Source of the DNA: Staphylococcus borealis
GTDB lineage: Bacteria; Bacillota; Bacilli; Staphylococcales; Staphylococcaceae
NCBI RefSeq assembly: GCF_001224225.1
Contig: NZ_CUEE01000009.1
Coordinates: 1-64,000, forward strand
Direction: 5' to 3'
Length of the DNA: 64,000 nucleotides
In this document: positions 58,362 to 64,000 of the stretch, piece by piece
Layout of the letters: each line of letters begins with the position of its first letter
Position numbering within the stretch: position 1 is the stretch's first letter
Made by a program: the position numbers and the translations under genes
Notes under the pieces: generated by a model
What the model saw: the letters and a program-made list of their open reading frames with translations, nothing else
The model's database searches: none
Told to the model about the DNA's origin: nothing

Positions 58362-58736
58362 ATGGCAATTTCAAAAATCAATGATTGCTTCGAGTTATTA
58401 GCAATGATCACATACGCAGATAAATTAAAAAATATCATCAAAAAAGAATTTTCAATTAGTTTTGAAGAGTTCGCCGTTTTAACATACATTAGTCAAAGTA
58501 AAGAAGATGAATATTATTTAAAAGATATTATTAATCACTTAAATTACAAACAACCACAAGTAGTTAAAGCAGTGAAAAATTTATCTCAAGAAGATTACTT
58601 TGATAAAAAACGTAATGAACATGATGAAAGAACTGTATTAATCCTTGTTAATAGTACACAACGTAAAAAAATCGATTCATTATTAAATAAAGTAAATACA
58701 CGTATTGAAGAAGCTAACAAAGAAACTGATTTATAA
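58362..58736 (+). CDS. sarA: Staphylococcal accessory regulator SarA
   Basis: The 124-residue winged-helix dimer controls virulence, biofilm and agr genes. Key stretches are present: [13 protein letters not shown] (about 31-43), [20 protein letters not shown] (the recognition helix region, about 52-71) and [15 protein letters not shown] (the wing with DER, about 80-94). Cys9 in INDCFELL, the redox-sensing residue, is conserved. Changes from S. aureus SarA, as I recall it, cluster in the N-terminal helix and after residue 95. The ATG follows GGGGAGG. Confidence 0.97.
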   Translation: MAISKINDCFELLAMITYADKLKNIIKKEFSISFEEFAVLTYISQSKEDEYYLKDIINHLNYKQPQVVKAVKNLSQEDYFDKKRNEHDERTVLILVNSTQRKKIDSLLNKVNTRIEEANKETDL

Positions 58737-58812
58737 TTTCTTTGTGGCTTTTCTAATTCTATTTGTTTTCGATATACACTTAAAAATCTGGAATCGTATT
58801 TCCAGAGAAATA
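58737..58812. other. sarA 3' flank
   Basis: A short AT-rich 3' region. ATCTGGAATCGTATTTCCAGA (58788-58808) contains the inverted repeat TCTGGAA/TTCCAGA and may be the sarA terminator, though its T-run is poor. Confidence 0.45.
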
Positions 58813-59030
58813 CAGTCTGGGAAATAAATTATATAGTAATGCTAATTATCAAATTCGCAGTAGCTGACTGAACTGAGAAGGCGCTTAAATCAAGCTTTTC
58901 TCAGTTCTAGTCATCCTTGCGGAGGTGGGCGGGGCCCCAACACAGAGAATTTCACTAAGAAATTCTACAAGCAAAGCAAGTTGGGAGAGGGACGACGAAT
59001 TCAAAAGAATTCTGTCCCGCTCCCTTATTT
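58813..59030 (-). repeat. Composite intergenic repeat, copy 8, inverted, one STAR core
   Basis: CTGGGAAATAAATTATATAG, AATTCGCAGTAGCTGACTG, the inner inverted repeat, TAGTCATCCTTGCGGAGGTG, GGCGGGGCCCCAACAC (STAR), GAGAATTTCACTAAGAAATT, and AAAGAATTCTGTCCCGCTCCC. It is the inverse of the arrangement at 56852. Confidence 0.9.
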
Positions 59031-59119
59031 ATATACTTTTATATTGTTAGCTCGATGCCGATTTTAAGCTAATACATTTAATATAAAACGTGCTGAATAC
59101 ATTCAAAACAATGATAAAA

Positions 59120-59154
59120 AGACAATTTCTAAATGATTTCAATAGAAACTGTCT
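59120..59154 (-). terminator. Stem-loop terminator, IS1272-type target hairpin
   Basis: AGACAATTTCT pairs with AGAAACTGTCT with one mismatch. Read leftward it ends TTTTTATC, 18 bp past the hydrolase stop. It is the third member of the hairpin family at 339-360 and 18881-18915. Confidence 0.75.
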
Positions 59155-59171
59155 TTCTCAAATAACTAAAT

Positions 59172-59981
59172 TTAATGATTTACTTCTACTATCTGCTCAA
59201 CATTTTCTAAAAAGTTCAAATATAAGACTAGAAACTTATCTTCTTCTTCTACATAGGGTGCATGTCCTGATTCTTCAAATAAAACTTTTTCAACATTTTG
59301 GAATCGTTCTTCGATTTTATAATGTTCCTTGTCATTTATAATTGGATCATAACGTCCATTTACAATGAGTGTAGGTACTTTAACGTAATGTGTATACCCT
59401 TGATTTACATATGCTGTATTTAAAAGCGCCCTACTAGCTATGGCACTATCCTCAGAATTCTGTTTACTATATAATCGTTGTCGTTGAATCCATTTCATCG
59501 CTGATTCTTTTTCTTTATAAATATAAGGGAATAGTAACAGTAGCGCTTCAGATTTATTAAACCCTGCAATTTCATCTTGGTGCTCAATCATTAATTTCGT
59601 AAAACCATGAACGATATCTTCAGCTTTAGAGGAGATAATGGTTAAAGATAATACATGTTTTTCATGCTTTTCAGTAAATTCTCTAGCAATAATACCTCCC
59701 ATATCATGACCTAATATATGTGCTTTCTTTAAGTTTAATTTATTGATTAGTACATATAAATCTTCGACATGATCTTCTAAATCATATGAATCAGGACGTG
59801 ATGATTTACCATGTCCTCGAACATCGTATGCAATCACTCTATAGTTCTCTTGTAGTTGTTTGTTTAATAAATCAAACGCTGCAGAATTACCATCTAAGCC
59901 ATGTATTAAGATAACGGGGCTGCCATGTCCTTCATCTTGATAAGCTAATTTTGTTTGGTTTAACGTTTCGATTTTTTTCAT
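59172..59981 (-). CDS. Alpha/beta hydrolase with Asp at the nucleophile elbow
   Basis: The 269-residue soluble hydrolase of the epoxide hydrolase/haloalkane dehalogenase-like class. HGLDGN (oxyanion region, about 27-32) and YDVRGHGKSSRP precede the elbow ILGHDMGGIIA (about 92-102). There the nucleophile is Asp rather than Ser, as in dehalogenases and epoxide hydrolases. The catalytic His is present in EESGHAPYVEEE (about 244-255), and a candidate acid is in NGRYDPII. The frame opens 11 codons further, but GGGAGGTG fixes the ATG at 59981. The substrate is unknown. Confidence 0.8.
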   Translation of the reverse strand: MKKIETLNQTKLAYQDEGHGSPVILIHGLDGNSAAFDLLNKQLQENYRVIAYDVRGHGKSSRPDSYDLEDHVEDLYVLINKLNLKKAHILGHDMGGIIAREFTEKHEKHVLSLTIISSKAEDIVHGFTKLMIEHQDEIAGFNKSEALLLLFPYIYKEKESAMKWIQRQRLYSKQNSEDSAIASRALLNTAYVNQGYTHYVKVPTLIVNGRYDPIINDKEHYKIEERFQNVEKVLFEESGHAPYVEEEDKFLVLYLNFLENVEQIVEVNH

Positions 59982-60093
59982 GTTGGCACCTCCCTTAATT
60001 GTTACTATACCCACTTCTTTAAAAGTTACGCTATGAATGTTCTTAACTTTATTTCATAAATTATTATATAAAATTAATATTTAAACAAAAAAA

Positions 60094-60122
60094 ACAATCA
60101 CCTCAAAAATACAGGTGATTGT
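60094..60122 (-). terminator. Terminator of membrane protein gene
   Basis: ACAATCACCT and AGGTGATTGT pair leftward, followed by TTTTTTTG. Confidence 0.88.
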
Positions 60123-60136
60123 CTATGTGTTAAGAA

Positions 60137-60853
60137 CTAAACCCTAGTTCTCGATGATAATTTAATTGTGTAAAAAATAATGAGTACAACTATTAAAATC
60201 CAAATAACTAAAGAAAAGATTTGTGCAATCTCAGGTTTTGTGATTACAGCATCAACCGTCTTTTGACAAAATAACAAGCCAATAGCTGTGTACTCCATCT
60301 TTTTAAAGAAAATACCTATTAAACTTAATATAATACCTATAAAAAAGACAACTTGATGACTATAAATAGTGATTGGAACGATTCCCCAGTTTAAATTAAA
60401 CGCACGCATAATAATTAAGATTAATGCAATAATGGCGACTGTATATCCTAATATCATTTCAAAACGGTTACTATAGAGAAATTTCTTCTTATCAATCCGT
60501 ATATTGATAAAAATCGTTAACGGAAAAATAATAATACAATAGAAAATTGAAATAGCTGTCGCCGCCTGGAATGGCACGTATTGTTTATCATAAAGATACG
60601 AAATTAAAATAAAATTCATAATAAAGAAAATAACAGGATTCGTTTGTAACCCAAATAAATTCCGTTGAATAATCAAAATAATTTGTGCTGGAGATTTACC
60701 TCTATAATCTAGATAATCTTGATCTTTTGATTCAGATTTCTTCAAATCTGTACGCAAATTTTCTTTAATATCATCGATTAAATTAGGTGCCATCCCTTTA
60801 TGACTAAAGTAATCATTTATATTCTCAAGTAACACTTTATCATTGGTTCTCAT
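60137..60853 (-). CDS. Six-helix membrane protein of unknown function
   Basis: The 238-residue protein has a cytosolic charged N-terminus of about 70 residues (VLLENINDYFSHKGMAP, then DDIKENLRTDLKKSESKD). About six membrane helices follow from residue 75. The N-terminal pattern, with a helix pair beginning NDYF, resembles the DUF1129/DUF1048-type proteins that regulate neighbouring transporters. I do not assign a family. It stands alone between two terminators and corresponds by position to S. aureus SA0571. Confidence 0.6.
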   Translation of the reverse strand: MRTNDKVLLENINDYFSHKGMAPNLIDDIKENLRTDLKKSESKDQDYLDYRGKSPAQIILIIQRNLFGLQTNPVIFFIMNFILISYLYDKQYVPFQAATAISIFYCIIIFPLTIFINIRIDKKKFLYSNRFEMILGYTVAIIALILIIMRAFNLNWGIVPITIYSHQVVFFIGIILSLIGIFFKKMEYTAIGLLFCQKTVDAVITKPEIAQIFSLVIWILIVVLIIFYTIKLSSRTRV

Positions 60854-60959
60854 AGGTTACTCCTTTGCTATAGTTTCGTTAGATTGACACGAATAGTTAA
60901 TGGTTCAATTTAAAATTTTATCATACATTGACGTTATTTTCTGTTTAACCATAAAAAAA

Positions 60960-61007
60960 TAGGAGCAAGACGTCATTTAAAAGTTTGCATTTGACGTCGT
61001 ACTCCTA
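60960..61007 (-). terminator. Terminator of the secreted-protein gene
   Basis: TAGGAGTACGACGTCA and TGACGTCTTGCTCCTA pair with one mismatch and are followed leftward by seven T. Confidence 0.88.
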
Positions 61008-61039
61008 GTGATTGATTGATAACATATATAGAATTTTAA

Positions 61040-61546
61040 TTATTTAGCAAGATCAATACGATATAATTTGATGTTTTTATCTTGTGGTGAGTTTGAGCCA
61101 AATTGATAGCTTGTGTTACCTTTTTGGATATAACCAAAGTTACCACTTACTTTGTTATATTGAACACGCGCAATCGCATTTTGTCCTAAGCTTTTTTTCA
61201 CTTGGTTATACGTTGGGCCATTGGCTTCATTATAAGTCATAGAAATTCTTGTAACATGGCCTTGGTTCTTCTTACCTACTGCAGTTACTACCAGTAAACC
61301 TTTATTAGTGCGATATTCATAATACCCTTCATTGTTACTTGGATTTTTAGAATAAATCGGTGTACCGTATTTGTTTGTAACATTTTTGATTGATTCGCCA
61401 AGCGTAATATTTTCTAGAGATTTTTGACCTTGTGTTAATTGTTGAACTGTTTGAATTGTATTGCCGCTAGCTGCTTCAGCATGATTAACGCTTACTCCTG
61501 TCATTACTAGTCCTGAGACTAAAAATGCCGCTACTAATTTTTTCAT
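61040..61546 (-). CDS. Secreted protein of unknown function (SA0570-like)
   Basis: The 168-residue exported protein has a signal peptide MKKLVAAFLVSGLVM..., cleaved after AEA (about 25-26). The mature part has ITLGESIKNVTNKYGTP (about 46-62) and YYEYRTNKGLLVVTAVG, which resembles YjgB/DUF4309-like or SmpA-like small beta folds. The longer frame upstream includes the ribosome site AGGAGAG, so the ATG at 61546 is the start. A -10 TATACT lies at 61592-61597, with a WalR-type repeat about 30 bp above it. This suggests wall-stress or growth-linked expression. The function is unknown. Confidence 0.75.
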   Translation of the reverse strand: MKKLVAAFLVSGLVMTGVSVNHAEAASGNTIQTVQQLTQGQKSLENITLGESIKNVTNKYGTPIYSKNPSNNEGYYEYRTNKGLLVVTAVGKKNQGHVTRISMTYNEANGPTYNQVKKSLGQNAIARVQYNKVSGNFGYIQKGNTSYQFGSNSPQDKNIKLYRIDLAK

Positions 61547-61625
61547 AAGCACTCTCTCCTTTATCTTGTTTCTCGTCTTGTGCTTATTCATAGTATACCC
61601 TAATTATTACTTAAATAACAGTATT

Positions 61626-61642
61626 ATTACAAAAATATTACA
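61626..61642 (-). promoter_or_regulatory. WalR box upstream of the secreted-protein gene
   Basis: On the coding strand it reads TGTAAT-N5-TGTAAT, an exact fit to the WalR consensus TGTWAH-N5-TGTWAH, placed just upstream of the -35 region of the gene starting at 61546. Confidence 0.65.
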
Positions 61643-61697
61643 AATTAAGTTATTTTATGTAACAAAAAAGTTTTGGCGGCGTTTTTGAAACCCGTCA

Positions 61698-62492
61698 TTA
61701 GTGCTCAGGCATAAATTTCTTAATAAATGGTGTTACATCTTCAACAAATTTCTCTTTTTCTTCTTCAAAAGGATATAGACTTGATTGTGCATAAACATCA
61801 AACTGCGCCTCTTTTATTAAATCGGCTACTTCTTTAGATTCAAGTGTTGTAATACGCTCACCATGTTCACCTGCAATGATTAACGTTGGTTTCGTCACAC
61901 GTTCAAATACATTTGATATTGCCGCCTCTTTAAACACATCTTCAACCGCTTGCGTTTCTTCTTTAGTAGAAATCGCATTAGTATCTTCAACATGTTTTAA
62001 AAACTTATTCACTTTTCTTGGTTTATGATAACGACGCTTTTCTAAGAATTTGTTTTGTTTTTCATCGTCCCAGTTACGAATTTTATGAGAGTACTTTCTA
62101 AATAAACGTTCCTCAGGCAACTCGCCTTCAATGGATGTTGGTGTCACCATAATGAGTGATGATACATAATTAGGATAGCGTTCTGCTAAATCAGCAATAA
62201 TCGCTGCCCCCATCTCATGTCCTACAAATGCTGCTTCGTCTATATACAAGTAATCCAATAATTGTATAATATCATCTGCAAATTCATTAAATTTAATCTC
62301 TCTTGGTTTATCTGAATAGCCATGTCCTCTTAAATCAAGTAAGACAACTTGAAAAGACTTTGCCAAATCTTTTGCTAAATTTTGAAATATAGAAGCATTT
62401 TCATATGCAGTATGTACTAAGACGACAGGGTAACCCTCACCCATAGTATCGTAATGTAGAGATAAACCACCTTTTCTAGTAAATAAATCCAT
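61698..62492 (-). CDS. Alpha/beta hydrolase-fold protein, probably inactive
   Basis: This 264-residue protein has the hydrolase fold: VLLDLRGHGYSDKPR (about 52-66), elbow FVGHEMGAAIIAD and VTKPTLIIAGEHGERIT. The elbow residue is Glu (GHEMG), and the place of the catalytic His reads SSLYPFEEE where active relatives have SGHxPxEE. Both key residues are therefore changed and catalysis is doubtful. The start is taken as the ATG at 62492, one base past the end of the HAD gene stop. The frame further upstream overlaps that gene. It is co-transcribed with the HAD gene. Confidence 0.75.
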   Translation of the reverse strand: MDLFTRKGGLSLHYDTMGEGYPVVLVHTAYENASIFQNLAKDLAKSFQVVLLDLRGHGYSDKPREIKFNEFADDIIQLLDYLYIDEAAFVGHEMGAAIIADLAERYPNYVSSLIMVTPTSIEGELPEERLFRKYSHKIRNWDDEKQNKFLEKRRYHKPRKVNKFLKHVEDTNAISTKEETQAVEDVFKEAAISNVFERVTKPTLIIAGEHGERITTLESKEVADLIKEAQFDVYAQSSLYPFEEEKEKFVEDVTPFIKKFMPEH

Positions 62493-62493
62493 C

Positions 62494-63198
62494 TTATGCA
62501 TCTCCTCCTTGTTTGATTTGAATTGGTAATATTGATAATAATTCTTCACTCGTTGTAATAATAAAATCAACTTCTTCTTCTAAAGGTTCTAATTCAGCGT
62601 CATCATGTTTAAACCACACACTTACCATGCCCATCGCACGTGCTGGTGCTACATCATTTAAAGCATCATCACCGACATACATAATTTCTTCTGGCTGAAC
62701 ATCTAATTGGTGAATCATATCTTCAAATATTTTAGGATGGGGTTTACGAAATCCTACTGTTTCAGAAGTTGATAAATAATTAATCACGTGCCCTAAACCT
62801 AATGAATGTAAACGAAACTGTTTAATTTTAGATTTACCATTTGCAATCACACCTAAAACATAATCGCTTTGCGATAATTTCTCTAAAGTATATAACGTGT
62901 CATAATAAGGGAAGACATAGCGATAGAAATGCATTTCAAAATCATTAAACAGATCTTTCCACGTTAAACGATCGATATGAAACTGCTTAATAATTACCTT
63001 ATATAAATCGGGTTTATCATTATCTTCATCATCATCTAATTCAATAAATTTCTGTTTAAAATCCGCTAATTGAACGTGTACGAAATAATCATGAAATCGT
63101 TCATATTGTTCCTCAATGAATTTATCACGAGATTTTGTTCTATCTAATAATGTACCTTCTAAATCAAACACAACTGCTTTTATATGACTTAAGTCCAT
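62494..63198 (-). CDS. HAD-superfamily hydrolase
   Basis: The 234-residue phosphatase-like protein of the YjjG/phosphoglycolate phosphatase branch has motif I FDLEGTLLD (about 10-18), in which the usual second Asp is Glu. A helical cap follows at about 20-100, then motif II GVIANGKSK, motif III Lys in GFRKPHPKIF, and motif IV YVGDDALNDV. Substrate unknown. The ATG at 63198 fits AGAGGGA, and a TTG two codons earlier is too close. It lies 95 bp after the permease gene and directly before the hydrolase-fold gene. Confidence 0.85.
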   Translation of the reverse strand: MDLSHIKAVVFDLEGTLLDRTKSRDKFIEEQYERFHDYFVHVQLADFKQKFIELDDDEDNDKPDLYKVIIKQFHIDRLTWKDLFNDFEMHFYRYVFPYYDTLYTLEKLSQSDYVLGVIANGKSKIKQFRLHSLGLGHVINYLSTSETVGFRKPHPKIFEDMIHQLDVQPEEIMYVGDDALNDVAPARAMGMVSVWFKHDDAELEPLEEEVDFIITTSEELLSILPIQIKQGGDA

Positions 63199-63296
63199 TG
63201 TCAATTCCCTCTTAACTCTATAATTATTCTTATTTTATCAAAAAGTCTTCTTTAAGATAATAACGCAACATAGGTATGCTGTGATCAAATGTGTAT

Positions 63297-64000
63297 TTAA
63301 GCATGTCTAGATTGTTTAAGCAAAATGTAAAACAATGTTGGAATACCAATTAAAGCCAATATAATACTAGCAGGTATCTGTACAGGATGAATTAACGTAC
63401 TGCCTACCCAATCTGCAATTAACATCATTGTAGCACCGATTAAACAATTTAATACCATGTGAATTCCTAACGTAAATCGCCAATAATAACGTCTTACCAA
63501 TTGGGGTACAACCATACCGATGAAACCAATAATCCCCGTATAAGCCACTGCAACTGCCGTTATCATAGACGCTAAAGTAAGTACGATAAACATCACTTGT
63601 TGCACATTTAAACCTAATGATTGACTCTTCAACTCACCTAATTGTAATAACTTAATCCCCGGTATCATAGTAAATAAAATGATGATAAAAGGTATAGCTA
63701 TTAGTCCTATGTAAATGACTTCTCTCGTTTCTGCCGCCGCGAATCCCCCGAAGAAGTAATTTGCGATTTGATTCATCTTACTAGGTTTAATTAACACAAG
63801 AATATACAAGAATGCATTAAAAAGTGCGCCAATCATCAATCCAGTAATAATAAGAATCTTCACCGGATAACCACGAGATATAGTTGCTGCAATCATCAAT
63901 ACAATTAATAGTGTGATAATACTGATACCAATTGAAAAGATAGGTACCCAAATAAAAGATAATCCTAAAAAAATGGCTAAACCTGAGCCAAACGTTGCAC
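63297..64000 (-). CDS. FecCD-family iron-siderophore permease, partial
   Basis: The frame is open to the window edge, so only the last 234 residues of a roughly 330-residue permease are seen. An ATG at 63899 is internal, not the start. Seven or more helices remain. Family motifs are ANYFFGGFAAAETREV, KLLQLGELKSQSLGLNVQQ (about 90 residues into the ATG-started part) and AVAYTGIIGFIGMVVPQLVRR, the ATPase-coupling loop. IHPVQIPASIILALIGIP follows. It corresponds by position to the iron permease gene SA0567 of S. aureus. Its upstream control region is outside the window. Confidence 0.85.
   Translation of the reverse strand, partial: ATFGSGLAIFLGLSFIWVPIFSIGISIITLLIVLMIAATISRGYPVKILIITGLMIGALFNAFLYILVLIKPSKMNQIANYFFGGFAAAETREVIYIGLIAIPFIIILFTMIPGIKLLQLGELKSQSLGLNVQQVMFIVLTLASMITAVAVAYTGIIGFIGMVVPQLVRRYYWRFTLGIHMVLNCLIGATMMLIADWVGSTLIHPVQIPASIILALIGIPTLFYILLKQSRHA

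Noticed and set aside
63297..63899. Complete 200-residue permease starting at the ATG at 63899
   Set aside because: The frame stays open to the window edge and reads as typical permease sequence before that ATG, so the gene is partial.

Overview
The window is low-GC Firmicute chromosome. Gene content and order match the Staphylococcus aureus core region that runs from a siderophore permease through sarA, mnh2, mntR, the tag genes, pbp4, abcA, fhuCBG, dhaKLM, graXRS-vraFG and pit to rbf and sarX, presented in reverse. The encoded SarA and especially SarX differ from the S. aureus proteins as I remember them (SarA roughly 85% alike, SarX clearly lower). I therefore read this as a close relative in the S. 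aureus group, such as S. simiae, rather than S. aureus itself. That placement is recollection plus inference.

Region by region. 1-360: a broken IS1182/IS1272-type transposase end joined to half of a stem-loop. 0.4-5.4 kb: a cupin and a YebC-type protein, the biofilm regulators sarX and rbf, and a BAX-inhibitor membrane protein. 5.9-8.8 kb: a LysM-CHAP cell-wall hydrolase and the Pit phosphate-uptake pair. 9.1-14.5 kb: the cationic-peptide sensing and resistance module GraXRS-VraFG. 14.6-19.5 kb: an acetyltransferase, an esterase, a YkvI-type permease and a 439-bp repeat cluster with five tandem STAR units. 19.6-25.7 kb: dihydroxyacetone kinase (dhaKLM), the Fur-controlled hydroxamate-siderophore transporter (fhuCBG) and a YitT protein. 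25.9-26.1 kb: the small RNA RsaD. 26.3-31.6 kb: a nucleoside transporter, then two large glycosyltransferase genes that I do not remember at this place in S. aureus. 31.8-40.9 kb: abcA/pbp4 and the wall-teichoic-acid genes tagD, tagX, tagB, tagG, tagH and tagA. 41-48.2 kb: an M50-like protease, mntR, and then a CPA1 antiporter, a PAP2 phosphatase and an M20 peptidase where S. aureus carries mntABC. 48.3-54.3 kb: the seven-gene Mnh2 antiporter. 54.3-58.7 kb: a recombinase lacking its tyrosine, two small DUF proteins, a YdcZ permease, a HlyD-like adaptor and sarA. 59-64 kb: two unusual alpha/beta hydrolases, a membrane protein, a secreted protein, an HAD phosphatase and an iron-siderophore permease cut by the window edge.

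Much of the window concerns the cell envelope: teichoic acid synthesis and export, PBP4, wall hydrolysis, peptide-antibiotic sensing, and global regulators of adhesion and biofilm (SarA, SarX, Rbf). The most promising new material is the two-gene glycosyltransferase locus between abcA and nupC. It pairs a TarM-like GT4 enzyme with a fused GT2/glycerophosphotransferase of GgaB-like layout, which suggests an extra or altered teichoic-acid-type polymer. The second is the exchange at the mntR locus. Between genes, a composite repeat of about 150-440 bp recurs at least nine times in both orientations, supplies terminators, and in two places has become part of a gene or promoter.
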